A stretch of DNA of 64,000 nt from Paragonimus skrjabini miyazakii (taxonomy: Eukaryota; Platyhelminthes; Trematoda; Plagiorchiida; Troglotrematidae). Below are positions 49,523 through 61,182 of the stretch, one piece after another. The DNA is taken from contig JTDE01000753.1 in assembly GCA_014338405.1 (NCBI GenBank), positions 17,391 through 81,390 on the forward strand. Reading direction: 5' to 3'. A model generated the notes under the pieces. It had not been told where the DNA came from and searched no databases. It saw only the letters and a list, made by a program, of their open reading frames with translations. The translations under genes and the position numbers were made by a program. The number at the start of each line of letters is the position of its first letter. Position 1 is the first letter of the stretch.

Positions 49523-50588
49523 TTATGACCCCATCGTTTCATCATTCATCACCTGCATACAGCATAGTTCGGCATGACCAACAAAGCCAGCGCAATGGTC
49601 CCCGGTGACGTCGCAGATAGCAGAGATGACTACTCTTTCCAGGGTCCCCATTCTCCACTCCTGTTGACTTTGCACACCCTGAGGATTTCCGTTTATTATT
49701 GTCTCGTGGTGCACCTGTAGCTGCCTGTTAACTCTTGCTTTCACCATGCTCCAGACATTCTCAATTGGATTCAACATGGGCGAATAGGGTGCCAGTCGTA
49801 AGAGTTGTCCTCTATTATATAACTTCCCAGCAAACACACTTACCTGATCAGTGTGAGACGGTGCGTTGTCGCATACCAGCATAATATCTGACATAGGTGT
49901 GCTGATCTTCATCTGATCTAGCAGGGTTCGTAACCAGCACTTGCAACCGTTGCTGTTGTATGATCCCCGCCTCATCGTATAGCCTGCAATCGAACTTGAT
50001 GCCATAGCTCCAATCAAATGAAGATTACGGCCTCGGCTGTTCGTTACAGAGACGCATGCTCTCGTTCCTTTAAGTGAACGTCCCACTGACCTCATACAGA
50101 ACAAAATAAAATTTGTTTCATCTGCCCAGCAAATAGTCTTTGGATTTGCATAACAGTCCATCAGTCGATATGCAAACAGTCACCGTAGCTCCAAATTCTC
50201 ATTTGAGTTCATGTCAGCGGGCACTTGGCACAGTTTCTTGACAACTATGCATCGGCTATCCAAGTATCGACTGATCGTTGTGGTCGATAACTCCTTCTCA
50301 AACTCAGCCTTGACGCGCAATCTCAAAAATGGCAGTGTCACCGTTGGGTTTAGGGAAATCCACTCCAAAAACCTATGAATCTCAGATTCTGTCAGAATCT
50401 TGCTTCTGTCCTTTGTGAGGCTTCGCTCCATAACTGATGCAATTTATATGAAGCCACTTGTAAGCGTTATTACACTTTACTGCGTTCAAAAGGGCAAACA
50501 TACGCCAGTCATCGCCCCTTTCGAATGCTTCGATTATACGTCTACGTGTTTCGGGACTGATGCGCGTGTAATTGCATCCGTCAGCCAT
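49523..50588 (-). pseudogene. IS630/Tc1/mariner-type transposase, broken by one frameshift and one stop
   Basis: The minus-strand reading starts at the ATG at 50588 with a helix-turn-helix-like part (ISPETRRRIIEAFERGDDW). A frameshift at about 50400-50430 leads into LTESEIHRFLEWISLNPTVT, a second DNA-binding segment. A TGA at about 50180 interrupts the frame before the DDE domain. The DDE triad is intact: D in CWADETNFIL, D in LVCDNAPSHTDQ and E in YSPMLNPIENVW, with 35 residues between the last two (DD35E by my count). The reading ends in an extended C-terminal part. The enzyme would cut and rejoin transposon ends, usually at TA targets. With a single stop and a single shift, the copy died fairly recently. 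Confidence 0.88.
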
Positions 50589-50962
50589 GGATACAAGAGA
50601 ACTAATGAAAATGTTTTCACAAACTGATTCACTTTCATATTACAACTCGAAATCTACCACGACCCTAAACCTAACTCCTATTGGACGTGAGATCCACAGA
50701 CACTCCTAACCACCCGCACCCCTTTACATATCAAAGGAACCAATACGGTCCGCAGTTTGATGGATTAGTAGGGACAGGGTCGGATGATCTGTGCTCCAGT
50801 TTGACCGCTAACCCCGTTCTCATTAAACAAAGTCGCTGAAACCCCTTGAATAACCCGTACTACTTCCTCTATCAAAGTAGCCAATGCGAAGTGCTCTAAT
50901 TAAGGTTGGTTGTCCCTTCCGGTTAGTTGGACCAATCGCGTTCTTGCTGTCACGTCCAAGAT

Positions 50963-51236
50963 TCTAACGTGGAAATTCTAATGCACCAAAGTGATTTGCC
51001 TTTGCATGAAATGGAAAATCTTGTGCCTAAAATGGAAACAGATATGTAAAAAGGCATAGACTTGAGTTTCGCTCTCATTAGAGCTCGTCAGTAGTACATA
51101 TCCTCGCCACTGTCGGGACTAGAACTCCAGCCACACTTTGCTTTCATGAGAAAACCCTGTTTACCACTACGTCATTGCTCTCACATTAGGCACGACCGAA
51201 TTATCATATGTGAACGTTCAACCACTTTTGCTGAAA
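50963..51236 (-). repeat. Right long inverted arm of the transposase composite
   Basis: Runs ctaacgtggaaattctaatg, tgcctaaaatggaaacagat, atgtaaaaaggcatagactt, gagtttcgctctcattagag, ctcgtcagtagtacatatcc, then the minus-oriented tRNA-like module, and ends at gaacgttcaaccacttttgct. Similarity to the foldback loop stops at that point, whereas on the left side it continues into the loop of the 48.68 kb element. Confidence 0.88.
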
Positions 51237-52144
51237 CAAGCAATACATGTTGGCTGCTCCAGATGTGAATAAGGAAAATCCATTTTGATCCATTGCTGGT
51301 TTCCTAGTCAAGTTCTCCTCGGTTTTTATTTCTGTATGTCACAACTGGTTAACTCCACTAAGTGGCAACATGACCAAGCGAAATACAATTGAGCGGTCAT
51401 CATTTGTGCACCATAACCGTTCCTATTGGGGTTAAACAAACTCGAAGATACTTAGATCAGAACGACCCTCGAGGCGACATAAATGAAATATGTAGGACAA
51501 AAGTTAAGTTTTGTAATCTTATGACGTTAACCAAATAAATAAGAAAGCGTGAAGAGTACTTGTCTACAATTTTTCTGAAGTTTCGACCTTGCTTCGTTAA
51601 AATCAATGTACCATTTATAACCTCCTGCTCATCAAAATTCTGTCCGAAGGCATAGTCTGAACTGTTTCACGTGATGTTCACCCTTTGGACAAGCGTACTG
51701 CATAAACTGCGCGATTTGGTGATATTTGCTGTGAAACGAAGAACATCTTAATCCTGATTGAAGATTTAATGTCTAATCATTTTATAACTGGTATCGTTGT
51801 TATAGATCACCTCTGCGTTTGGATACCTTTTTGACCTATGTGGAAGCGAAGTTATTAGGTTGTAAATATTGCAGGATGAAGACCACAGGCATTTTTATAT
51901 CGAAAATGATTTCGTGTCAAGTTCCTATAATTTTATATTACCACAAGAGTACCGTATTCCGCTGTCCCAACCAAGTTTTCTGCTTAACTTTATAACAAGC
52001 AAACGGAGATTACTGTTTGTCTCCAGATTGGGTTTTGTACTCACCGATAAACCCAGGCTGGTTCTCTATTTAATCTGCAGTCGGTATTAATGTACAATCT
52101 GAGACTTGCATTTTTGCAACTTGAACACATTTTGTACGTGATTC

Positions 52145-52330
52145 AAATACACTCTTCCGCCGGCCCACATCGAATGAAATCTTGAACTGGAGTTCAACTC
52201 GTGTTAGAGCAAACCAGCATATCCTAGGGAAATGCCGATAGCGTGTGAGCCCCGGGCTTTGTTTAGGTTAACCGACCGAATGCAGCCTGGTTACCCCGTT
52301 ATCTGTTATCTAAGACGTTTGAGAAGTTAT
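52145..52330 (-). repeat. Strongly degenerate foldback arm
   Basis: Blocks ttccgccggcccacatcgaa, tggagttcaactcgtgttagagc, accagcatatcct and gcctggttaccccgtt follow the arm order (ccagtcggcccctttcgaa, ctcgagtttcgctctcattagagc, cagtgcatatcct, taaccctgtttaccac). Confidence 0.5.
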
Positions 52331-52639
52331 ACTCGGCAACCAGTTACTGATTTTTGTTGTATAACATACACTGTTGCCTGAAAACCAACATGAATTTCGC
52401 AAGAACCTCAGGTACCTAACATGAAATAAGGGAGTAAAGAAATAAAGCGGTAAGCGGACGTTAGCTGGTAGATTTTATCGACCAGGAATTTCCCAAATCA
52501 TTCAACAGTAGTATCTATGTGAATTCGTATGTGAAATTTTACCACTGTGTTATAGGTGGCTCATTACTTCTGCCGTTCACGTATTACTTTGAGGTCCTTT
52601 GACTTAACAACGTACGGTCCGACTCACATATTATTGATG

Positions 52640-53235
52640 AGTAGTAGGGGATTTTGATTTTCATATAGATTGAACATTACTCACAATTGATCGCAGCTCT
52701 CGCATTCCCATAGACTTTCCAGTTGACCACTTTCAAAAAGAACCACTAGATTCGAGTTTCGCTCTCATTGGAGCTCGTCAGCAGTGCATATCATCGCCAC
52801 TGCCGGGACTTGAACCACGGACATGCTGTTTATGAGGTAACCCTGTTTACCACTGCGCCAGTGACCTCACATTAGGCAAGACCAAATTATCATATGTGAA
52901 CAACCAACCGCTTTTGCTTGTGAGTAATGATCAAGTTTCCCGATCGCCTCGAGAGGAGACACAGTTACTGTTTGTTAACTCTAATCGATCACCCCCTCGA
53001 CTAGAACCTCTCTCCAAGTTGAAATCACCTCTCGAGGCGATCGGCAACTTCATCATCACTCACAAGCGAAAGTGGTTGAGTGTTCACATATGATAATTTG
53101 GTCTTGCCTAATGTGAGGTCACTGGAGCAGTGGTAAACAGGGTTGCCTCAGGAACAGCGTGTCCGTGGTTCAAGTCCCGGCAGTGGCGATGATATGCACT
53201 ACTGACGAGCTCTAATGAGAACGAACATCTCATAT
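52640..53235. repeat. Foldback element, best-preserved hairpin with paired tRNA-like modules
   Basis: The left strand 52758-52966 and the right strand 53027-53226 are reverse complements over about 200 bp with few mismatches, separated by about 60 bases. The left side extends outward to 52640 (gatgagtagtaggggatttt, then catagactttccagttgacc); the right side is cut short after gagctctaatgagaacgaa. Each arm carries the tRNA-like module, so a transcript across it could fold into a long double strand. Confidence 0.85.
53118..53187 (+). repeat. tRNA-like module (Pol III A/B-box type) in a foldback arm
   Basis: The first seven bases (gtcactg, 53118-53124) pair fully with the last seven (cagtggc, 53181-53187, one G-U), as in a tRNA acceptor stem. 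The 70-base span is tRNA-sized. A B-box-like ggttcaagtcc lies at 53167-53177 and an A-box-like gcagtggtaaacagg near the start. The T stem has mismatches and the anticodon stem is poor, so this is a tRNA-derived promoter module, not a tRNA gene. Confidence 0.7.
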
Positions 53236-55365
53236 TATTGTCACAACTCTTCATTTTGTGTTACATGGTGTTCATGTTAACCATCTACGAAGTACCACTC
53301 CTAGTTATACCCTCGGAACCATTAAAGTTGATGACAAGTTGCGATGAATTGAGAACAGCATTGAATAAAAAGAACGTTTTTATGTCCCAGGCAGTTTGTA
53401 GATCCAGATCACAACGTGCCATTTCTTGTTTAACTTTATAAATGTGAATTGTTGTATATTCGTTATTTGTAGAACGGTAAGCATCTTCTGGGGGAACTAA
53501 AACCAATCGCATACCTCCCATGACGGAAAAGTGCTATTTGGACGCACACACGTTTTTTTGTGACATATGAAAGTGGAAAATATGTAGTTATACTCTTTTC
53601 TTAAAACATGCTCTTTTCCAGATTGGGGGTTAAACTTTTGGTTTCGTGTATGGTTGAGACTAGTCGTCTCTACTTTACTGTACTTAATCCATTTACAGTG
53701 ATATCCTGTTTAACTTGCATATTGTTCAACTAACCAAAACCCACAATCTCTGTTGACTGCCTTAAATAATTCAATCACACAATCATTATCGAATAATATT
53801 TTGCCATGTATACTCAAGCAAATATTTACCAGTTTTCCGGATATTAATAATGACCAGATTTTTGTTTCATAGACATTGGGAAAAAGACCAGTTGTCGTCT
53901 GGTCGATCGCCGATTTGTGCTCATTTATTTGTCTGTTTACTCAGATGACACACTTTTATGTCTACTACAATTTCTTAGTGAGGACAATCTACGAGTGAGG
54001 ATAACAGTTTCTCAAGATAGTAAGTTCACTCACATTAGATGTCCTTAAAATTAACATTCGTGCACACGATTGTGTCGGTGAAAGTAAGGTTTCTCATTAT
54101 ACACCAATTTTATGGAAACGCATTTTTTCAGTTATGGTTCTTCGATATTATCTACATTGTTCATAAAGTTATCTTTTGAAACAATAGCATTATAACTATA
54201 ATTATACGCAAGATGAGAAGAACTGCAAGTCGATTCTTCAAGTAGCAGAAAACTAAGTTCATTAGTAGATATCAGATGAAGCTAAGAGTACAACCGTAAA
54301 TGAGTGTTGAAAGATAGAAAGTAAATTAGACGGATAAAACACACTGATAGAAGTGAAATTTCAACACAAACTTTTAAACATGGATCAAGTATTAATGAGC
54401 TTCATACAGACAAATAATCGACTGGCAGCAATAGCGAAAAACAGAGCGCACGTTCACACTTTCAAACTGCTTTGAATTACCAAACTATCTGCTCTCTTGA
54501 TGATATGGGCATAACGTTTGTGTTGTGCAGTTTAATTGTAATGGACTTTTAGAACGTTGTAGAATGTACATGGCTAGACAGTGAGTGTGCTTTACACGAA
54601 AGACGAGCGATCTATTTGATGTTATAATTTCAGCGATCTGTTCTTAAACCCCGTTTTTTATAGTCTACAAATAAGCATTCAACATAAACATACCTGGCTT
54701 TTAGCAGTTGAATTTATTCAACTTGGTAATTATGTTCATAAGCTTCCTTAACGGAGTTATAATATCATTATTCCATTCAACCTCACAACCTTAGAGTCCG
54801 TATGGTGATATCTGTGGCGGATAGAGTTTATGTTGACCAGTTTTTCTCTAGGTGAGCGGTTTCACCTTATGGCGAGGGAGCAGAGAACAATAAAACTAAG
54901 GAGATACAATAGGAAATCGAACTAGAGAGAGTGACGAAAAGGTGCCTAAATATTATCATTGTACGAGTCAAGTTTTCTTGGAAATATTCGACTTCGTGTT
55001 AACAAACTCTTGCTTATGCAACGTGCCCGGCCATCGCACTGATCTTCGAACTTATGCACAGCCATATTTCGCGTTCCAGTAAATTTATTCGGTTTCATTA
55101 CTCCGGTCTTAATGTCAACGTGGTTCACTTGAGTAGGGAAGATGATGAGGTCTCATCAAAAGTGGTATGTGGGTGATACATTGAAGAGTGTGTAAAATAC
55201 TGAGTTCAAACGGTTAACTACCAGCAGGTGACATTAGTCACAGGCATTGTCTTCAGATCCAACTGATTAAGAGTTCGACTAGTAGTCGTTTAACTATTGG
55301 CCGAAGGTCGAAACCAATCTGGGAACATGTGTCATGTCACATTAACATCATGTAAGTTCACTTAC

Positions 55366-55476
55366 TTTAAATGGCTTTTCTCCAGAATGTTGTCGTATAT
55401 GAGTTCGAAGAATACTGCTGGCTGTAAAAGCTTTGTTGCAGTAGCAACATTTGTATGGCCGTTCACCGCTGTGTAC
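55366..55476 (-). CDS. PRDM14-like: PRDM14-like protein, exon with zinc finger 4
   Basis: A 37-codon exon, phase 0 at both ends, lies between acceptor actttcag and donor AAA|GTAAGT on the minus strand. It encodes VHSGERPYKCCYCNKAFTAS and then SILRTHIRQHSGEKPFK: the linker, one full C2H2 finger and the linker to finger 5. The stretch TASSILRTHIRQHSGEKPFK is, as I recall, the same as in vertebrate PRDM14. DNA-binding zinc finger in the nucleus. Confidence 0.92.
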
Positions 55477-55689
55477 CTGAAAGTGTGAAGACAATGCGTA
55501 TGCTGCGTTATTGGATTATACTTTGTCTAGAAAACAGCTTGTAATTTGTCAGATGACGGTCAAAATTTATTGTAATAGCACAGTTAGGTCTGACAGTAAT
55601 TATTTATAATTCCTAACACATGGTTTCCTCCAAGTGATCGAGGGTTCTGTAGACATAAGACATGAGCCAAACATATTGACAGCTGCGTC

Positions 55690-55755
55690 ATTAAATTCCC
55701 ATTAGACACGAATGAAATATATACATGTATAGATATAAATATACATATATGATAA
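55690..55755. repeat. Low-complexity TA/ATAC-rich tract
   Basis: gaaatatatacatgtatagatataaatatacatatatg is dominated by TA and ATAC units without a strict period. Confidence 0.6.
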
Positions 55756-56271
55756 CTCGTCCGTGCCAATAGAAATCTGATGGCGCGACGGTCAATATGT
55801 TTGACCGCTACCTTGTAAATAGTTATATGAACTAAATTGTACACATTATATTTATGCACTCAACCGCGTTCATGTACGAATGAATTTCAGGTTGTGAAAC
55901 CAATCTGACAGGAAGCAAAGCAGTTGTGATCCGGTATTTAACTTCTGGTCCTGGGGAGAATATGCACCAATGATGACATCTAAATGATGAAAATCAAGTG
56001 CTTTTTATGATAGGGGTGGTTGATTGCTCTATCTGAACTATTGACGAAGTAATCTGACAACAGATGATGGGTTATAGCTGGTGATCAACAAGTGGTATTA
56101 TCTCAATGGTGGAACATGTTCGTTAATTTGGCTTGGACCTGAGGCCATAATATAGCTCAGAGTGCCCACTTATGATAAGAACTGTACAGAAACACCAGTG
56201 GTTGAGTGACCTGAAATGAATAATTTGGCAGATATAGTTATTTAGATAAGATTTGATTATGAAAAATCAGA

Positions 56272-56350
56272 ACTTCGGCTGGATTCGAACCAGCAACTTG
56301 AAATGAATTAAAACCTCAAGCTTCGTGTTTCTCATGAGAGCATACTACTC
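56272..56350 (-). repeat. tRNA-derived repeat relic with intact B box
   Basis: On the minus strand the sequence runs ctctcatgagaaacacgaag, then ttgctggttcgaatccagcc. The B box ggttcgaatcc is canonical and the neighbouring ctgg/ccag bases pair as a T-stem. The A box and acceptor stem are poor, so this is not a functional tRNA. It lies in an intron of the PRDM14-like gene. Confidence 0.5.
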
Positions 56351-57578
56351 AATTTTATAACCATCAAATCGTTCATTGTTCACCTAAAATTTCACTATAC
56401 TAACTAAATTTCTAAAGTCATCTTAATAAGATAACCTAGTAATCAGGTGGAAACTTCTTGTCGAATTTGTATGTTATATTTGTTTTTATAACATCCATCT
56501 CTTTTCCATGAACGTGGCCGTGTGTTAGCATAATTTGTCATTCTTCAATATTGAAACATACTATAGGTTAAGAGATCAATCTGTACATAATTAAATTCGA
56601 AAATGTTAATGCATTTTTGATCAGCTCGTTTGACAAGAATAACATTCACTTCAAATAAAGCTCGACGGACCACACTGTAGAATTCTTGACTTTTGAGTTC
56701 CAGTAAATCACAAATCTACCGATATTGATCGTGTGACTTCTACGGGTTTCTAACCCCACCTCGCTAATTTTAGTATCGAAATGAACGACTTGTCCAATCA
56801 AATTGGAACCTCTTCGTTGAAGGAATGTAAATTAATAACTGATATTATAAACGCTGGTAGTTGCTTAATAGAGAATGGCAGTTTCGCAGTACGTCCCTAG
56901 TTGCGGTTACTACAACATGTTTCAGTCTATAATCCAACGACTACCTAATCTCTGGAATTATTGATGAACAACTGACCGACTACAAGCACTTTGACTTTTT
57001 CACTCCCGCTGCATATTTGCCGGTAAATTGAACACCAACCGATGCTTCTGTTTAAGGAATAGCACCAACTACCAGTATGGAATAGAGAAGCAGTGAATAT
57101 TCGACTTAGTCCCGTGCCGAACAGCAGTCTACCTGACCTTGAGAACTGACTGTGTCATTTCGTCGATATAGCAAATAACAACGTCATAACAATATCCAAT
57201 AGACTCTGTGAACGACTGTTAAAAACGTGCGTGAAAGAGAATTGAGTACCATAAGCATTATGTAGCAGACCTTATTTCAGAGTAGCCAAGTACATTGCTG
57301 CAACCAAATGCTCTCTGCTGTGCATGTCGCCAGACACAAAATCTGTCGGTAAGTCTTATTAGCGCACGTGAATAAGTGACCAGATTCAGATGGCTGATGA
57401 TTGCTAGGTTCTTTAGACGAAAAATAGTTTTCCAAACTGATATAAATTAGTCCAGATTGACGTAAGTTAGTACTAAATACAAGCCATATAAACCCGGAAC
57501 TTGACAGTTAAAGTATGACGGAAGCTGACGAACTTACCACATATCATTCTGACTGAATCAAAGACCATGTTAACTCAC

Positions 57579-57705
57579 CCGCAAATGTTTATTCAAACTG
57601 GAAGACTGACTGAAACTCTTGTCACACAAATGACATTTGTGTGGACGATGCTTTTCGTGTACATGAAGCACATGAATTCGAAGACGGTCGCGCTTTTCGA
57701 ACGAT
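57579..57705 (-). CDS. PRDM14-like: PRDM14-like protein, exon with zinc fingers 2 (end) and 3
   Basis: The acceptor tttcatccccag and donor CGG|GTGAGT on the minus strand enclose 127 bases that enter in phase 2 and leave in phase 0. The exon encodes SFEKRDRLRIHVLHVHEKHR, then PHKCHLCDKSFSQSSSLNKHLR. Finger 2 gets its CxxC pair from the previous exon; finger 3 is complete except for its last His, which the next exon supplies (VHSGERP). The match to vertebrate PRDM14 is close to identity over this stretch. Confidence 0.92.
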
Positions 57706-58258
57706 CTGGGGATGAAATATATGGACAAGACGGGCTGTTTCATGAAGGCTTAGAAGTAGCATATTTAAGCCCGACTGCCGGAAACCATTTAATGATTTGT
57801 CACTACAAAGTGCTACATGAAATCTCTCGCCGAAGAAGACAATAATTCAAAATGGCAGTTTACATATATAAAAGGCATCAGTTATTTAATACTAATTTAT
57901 GACACATGAGCGACTGATGTACCACAAATATATAATCCTAACGAAAACACATGGTAAGCTATGTGGTTACTGTCATTCTATGTTATGTCTAATGATTTGG
58001 GTTCACATTGCGTAAGACACATCCAGGACACGTGATGGTTGGATGTGATTTCCAACATCCAAGTACCTGAAATGACACCTACGTAGGGATGCTGATGTCC
58101 ATTTAACGCCGTCAGCTAGGACGAGTTAGTCAGCTGTCTGAAGCCTGAATACTGAAGGGTTAATAACTCAGGACATTCTTTGGTATTTTTTTTACCTATT
58201 TCCTCGTTTTTCGCAATATGAATTTGAGTACATGAAAAAGCGTTTACCAAAAACTCAC

Positions 58259-58388
58259 CGCGAACATAACTTGCACGGAAACTTTCGGTTTCCTTGGTCC
58301 ACACACCTGGTATACTTCAAATGTTTGTCCCGGTAGTATTGATAGGCAAACATTTTTCCGCAAAATTCACAGGAGTAACCTTCGGCAG
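58259..58388 (-). CDS. PRDM14-like: PRDM14-like protein, exon with zinc finger 1 and start of finger 2
   Basis: The acceptor tcatttttcag and donor GCG|GTGAGT on the minus strand enclose 130 bases. The exon encodes AEGYSCEFCGKMFAYQYYRD, then KHLKYTRCVDQGNRKFPCKL and CS. Finger 1 ends in Cys instead of the second His (C2HC), as it does in PRDM14 proteins as I remember them. AEGY is also the PRDM14 entry into the finger region. The last two bases complete an Arg codon with the next exon. Confidence 0.92.
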
Positions 58389-58999
58389 CTGAAAAATGAA
58401 GGGTTGAACAGCAGCGTCTGATTACACTATAATAAGTTTAAAGCATTTTCAGTTCGTGGTAAGTTATTTGCAGACAAAATCAATATTTTTGACTTATTCA
58501 TTTTAGCACTGCATGCAATTTTTGAGTATATTAACAAAATGCAGAGAAGAAATATATCATCTATAAGCTGTTATTATTATTCGTCAAATCTTAAGGACAA
58601 ACAATTACTATCTCAATTTGTAATCCAATAACAAGTTTCACCATCACGTTACCTTCACTGCTTGCAGTCACTCCCAGCTGATGGGTTACAATAAATGTGG
58701 TCAAAGAGATGTAAAACTGAAAGCTTGTTGTCTCCTTCTAGTATCCATTTTCAAATCAGGATTACATAACCTCGTTGGTTACAGTTTGAACACGCTAAAT
58801 ACCTACTGGAGCCGAGATATTTATTAGTTCACTGCGTTGGCAGCAGAAGTATTTCTGCACCCGGATGTCGTACAGAGTATAGCGTCTACTCCGGCTTTTC
58901 ACTAAAAAATTCACACGGAAAGGTCACCAGAAAAGAGTTCAAGTAACTGGCAGTTTACATTCACAACAGAAGAGCTGACGGGTCAATTTACTGGTCCAG

Positions 59000-61182
59000 T
59001 ACTAACTAGCTGAATGGTGCTTTAATCACTGCGCAGCTTTTCAAGGTGTTAATTTTCCTTTTGTTTCTAGCTTTACAAATGAAAAAGCTCTCTCAATAAT
59101 ATTTCATTTTTCTCTCTACGGTTGTTCTAATGATATTGTTATGCCTTGCTATGTTAGCAAAAAACGACAGTACATTAGTGCTGCAACCTGGACAACCTGA
59201 AAGATGGAACGATCTGGAAACCGACAGTTAAAATCTATAATATTTTGTGGTGTGGGTTACAGTCTTTGTAGAATTGACAGATCAGTGAGTAATTTTGTTC
59301 ATTCAGCTCCTTTAGCTTTTCGATCAGATATCATGAGAACTTTCGGATCTATTAAATATAACAGGATGACACTTTCAAATGATCCATTTTGTTCACAGCA
59401 TGCGAGTCTGATTTCATTTTCCCGTTCATGATTTGAAATACTTGATAATTTACCCACCATTGACATGTTTCGTGGGCTGCCGTCGTGAGGTCATTGTTAT
59501 CCCATTAGAGTGGCTGGACTTATATGGGAAATTTTATTATCGTGTGTCGCCCGCTCAAATGTCTGGTAAAATGGACGCCAATTTTGGAACACTTGCTGGC
59601 TGTATTGTTTCCACTCACGTCAATGTCTATGATACAACTACTGACGTGGACATTCTTAAGGCAAAGTTGACGGTATCTCAGTCCATGCACCAGTTGTCTT
59701 TTTAACTGGCTGGACAGTGTTGGCTATTCCGGATAGTGACATCAACGGGTCGATCGACAACAACAAATCATAAGAACACTTACTGTCAATATTGTTAGCC
59801 ACCTAACTGGCCGGTAAGGCCCTGTAAGGTAGTTTAATTCGTCGTGCGACGAAGATGATTGAAATTACGTTGAATTCATGCTCAGTGCGTTGCCCGTTGG
59901 TAATACAACTGTACTGAGTATTAGGAATACGATATCCGTTCCGACTGAGCCGTCACACATAATATGGTCTCGTGTGAGAGTTGGCTTATCGAAGAAAGAA
60001 TGTCGTTGAGCAAAGACCACTTAGCTACTCGATGCTGAGTGACGAACGCAAAGGTACAACGAATTCAAACTTAGATTCGTACCCCCTCCATATCACGGCC
60101 AAGCTAACTGGTACTAGCTGATCCTGGATTTATTTCACATGCAAGTTTACAATGCACAGAATAGATCAGCGACGAACAAGTTATGAAACCTAGCCCCAAC
60201 ATTATTTGGTTCAATAGTTTACTCTGATAGAGCAAATGGCCGCGATGATCAGGATTTTAACTTACTGCTACAAATAAAGAGTGGACAAGATAAGTGAACA
60301 GTATACATACCGCTCATGATTAGTTGAGGAAATTTAACCTACAAGCTTAGTAAACACAACTGATATCAGCTTCACAGTCGCTCGAGAAATTGACCCAGCT
60401 GATGTGACAGTCGGGACCAACTACGAGTGGTACTCAGCTTGCAACTGGTTGTTTAGTTCCGAATGTCAATTTACAAAGCAAATCACAGAGACTTTTAGTA
60501 CACTACTTAACATATGAGTCCATCCAGCATCTAACGCACAGTACCCCAAACATTGCAAAGTTGTTTTATTAGATAGCGAGTGAGACACATCACGAGTTCA
60601 ACGAAGTGAATGAATATGATTCGCATCTTCCCGTTAACCAATCCAAAGTAAAGTAATGTCAACAGTGACAAAAACTTAAAGTTTATCCTTTAGATACCGA
60701 GATCGATTTAGGTGAGTCCATTTTTCTGCTTAGTAACCAAACGAACAGGTAAGTTATTTGTGTACGGAACCAAGCGGCCCACTAAGACACTGACATCGGA
60801 TTTGCGTGCATCCGTTCCATCAGCTCATCCTGTTCAACGGATGGATGTAATCATCTTCCTATTCAGTTAAAAATCATCGGACAAGCACATGAGTTATCAG
60901 TACAAACAATTAGGACAGCCCTGAAATCTCTAACAAGAATGGATAAAAATTAAAGTACGGGGTCAGACATTAAACTTGCGTTGAAAACAACATTGTGGAC
61001 AGTGGACAAAGCATCAGACTGCAAGCGAACCTAACGTGAAGTATAACTCTAACGTTTCGTTCTGTATTCCACTACTACTGAATTCAGTTGACTGACGTAT
61101 TGTTGTGCCCATTAGTTTCCAACTGTCATACACAAAAACGACAACACATCAAAAGATTTAACCAAAGTGAATGACTACTAAC
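59000..61182 (-). other. Intron of the PRDM14-like gene, nothing else recognised
   Basis: This is part of the intron between the PR-linker exon and the finger 1 exon. Frames at 59204-59431 and 59433-59705 on the plus strand are open but have no family signature and no need for splicing into the gene. Confidence 0.45.

Larger units (their letters stand above)
47368..55365 (-). other. 8-kb last intron of the PRDM14-like gene, filled with mobile elements
   Basis: The intron runs from the donor GTAAGT (at 55365 on the minus strand) to the acceptor at 47368. It contains the foldback copy at 48.68 kb, the transposase composite at 49.0-51.2 kb, and the foldback copies at 52.15 and 52.64-53.23 kb. 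Outside these the bases show only short frames (51869-52090, 53238-53521, 54946-55128), none recognised. Confidence 0.75.

Noticed and set aside
50400..50627. Plus-strand 75-codon open frame.
   Set aside because: Antisense to the transposase N-terminal part.
53118..53187. A genuine tRNA gene.
   Set aside because: The acceptor stem and B box are good, but the T stem has mismatches and the anticodon arm is poor. It recurs as a repeat module in several places.
55297..55488. Plus-strand 63-codon open frame.
   Set aside because: Antisense shadow of the zinc finger 4 exon.
57567..57845. Plus-strand 92-codon open frame.
   Set aside because: It is the antisense shadow of the zinc finger 2/3 exon, whose minus-strand reading matches PRDM14.
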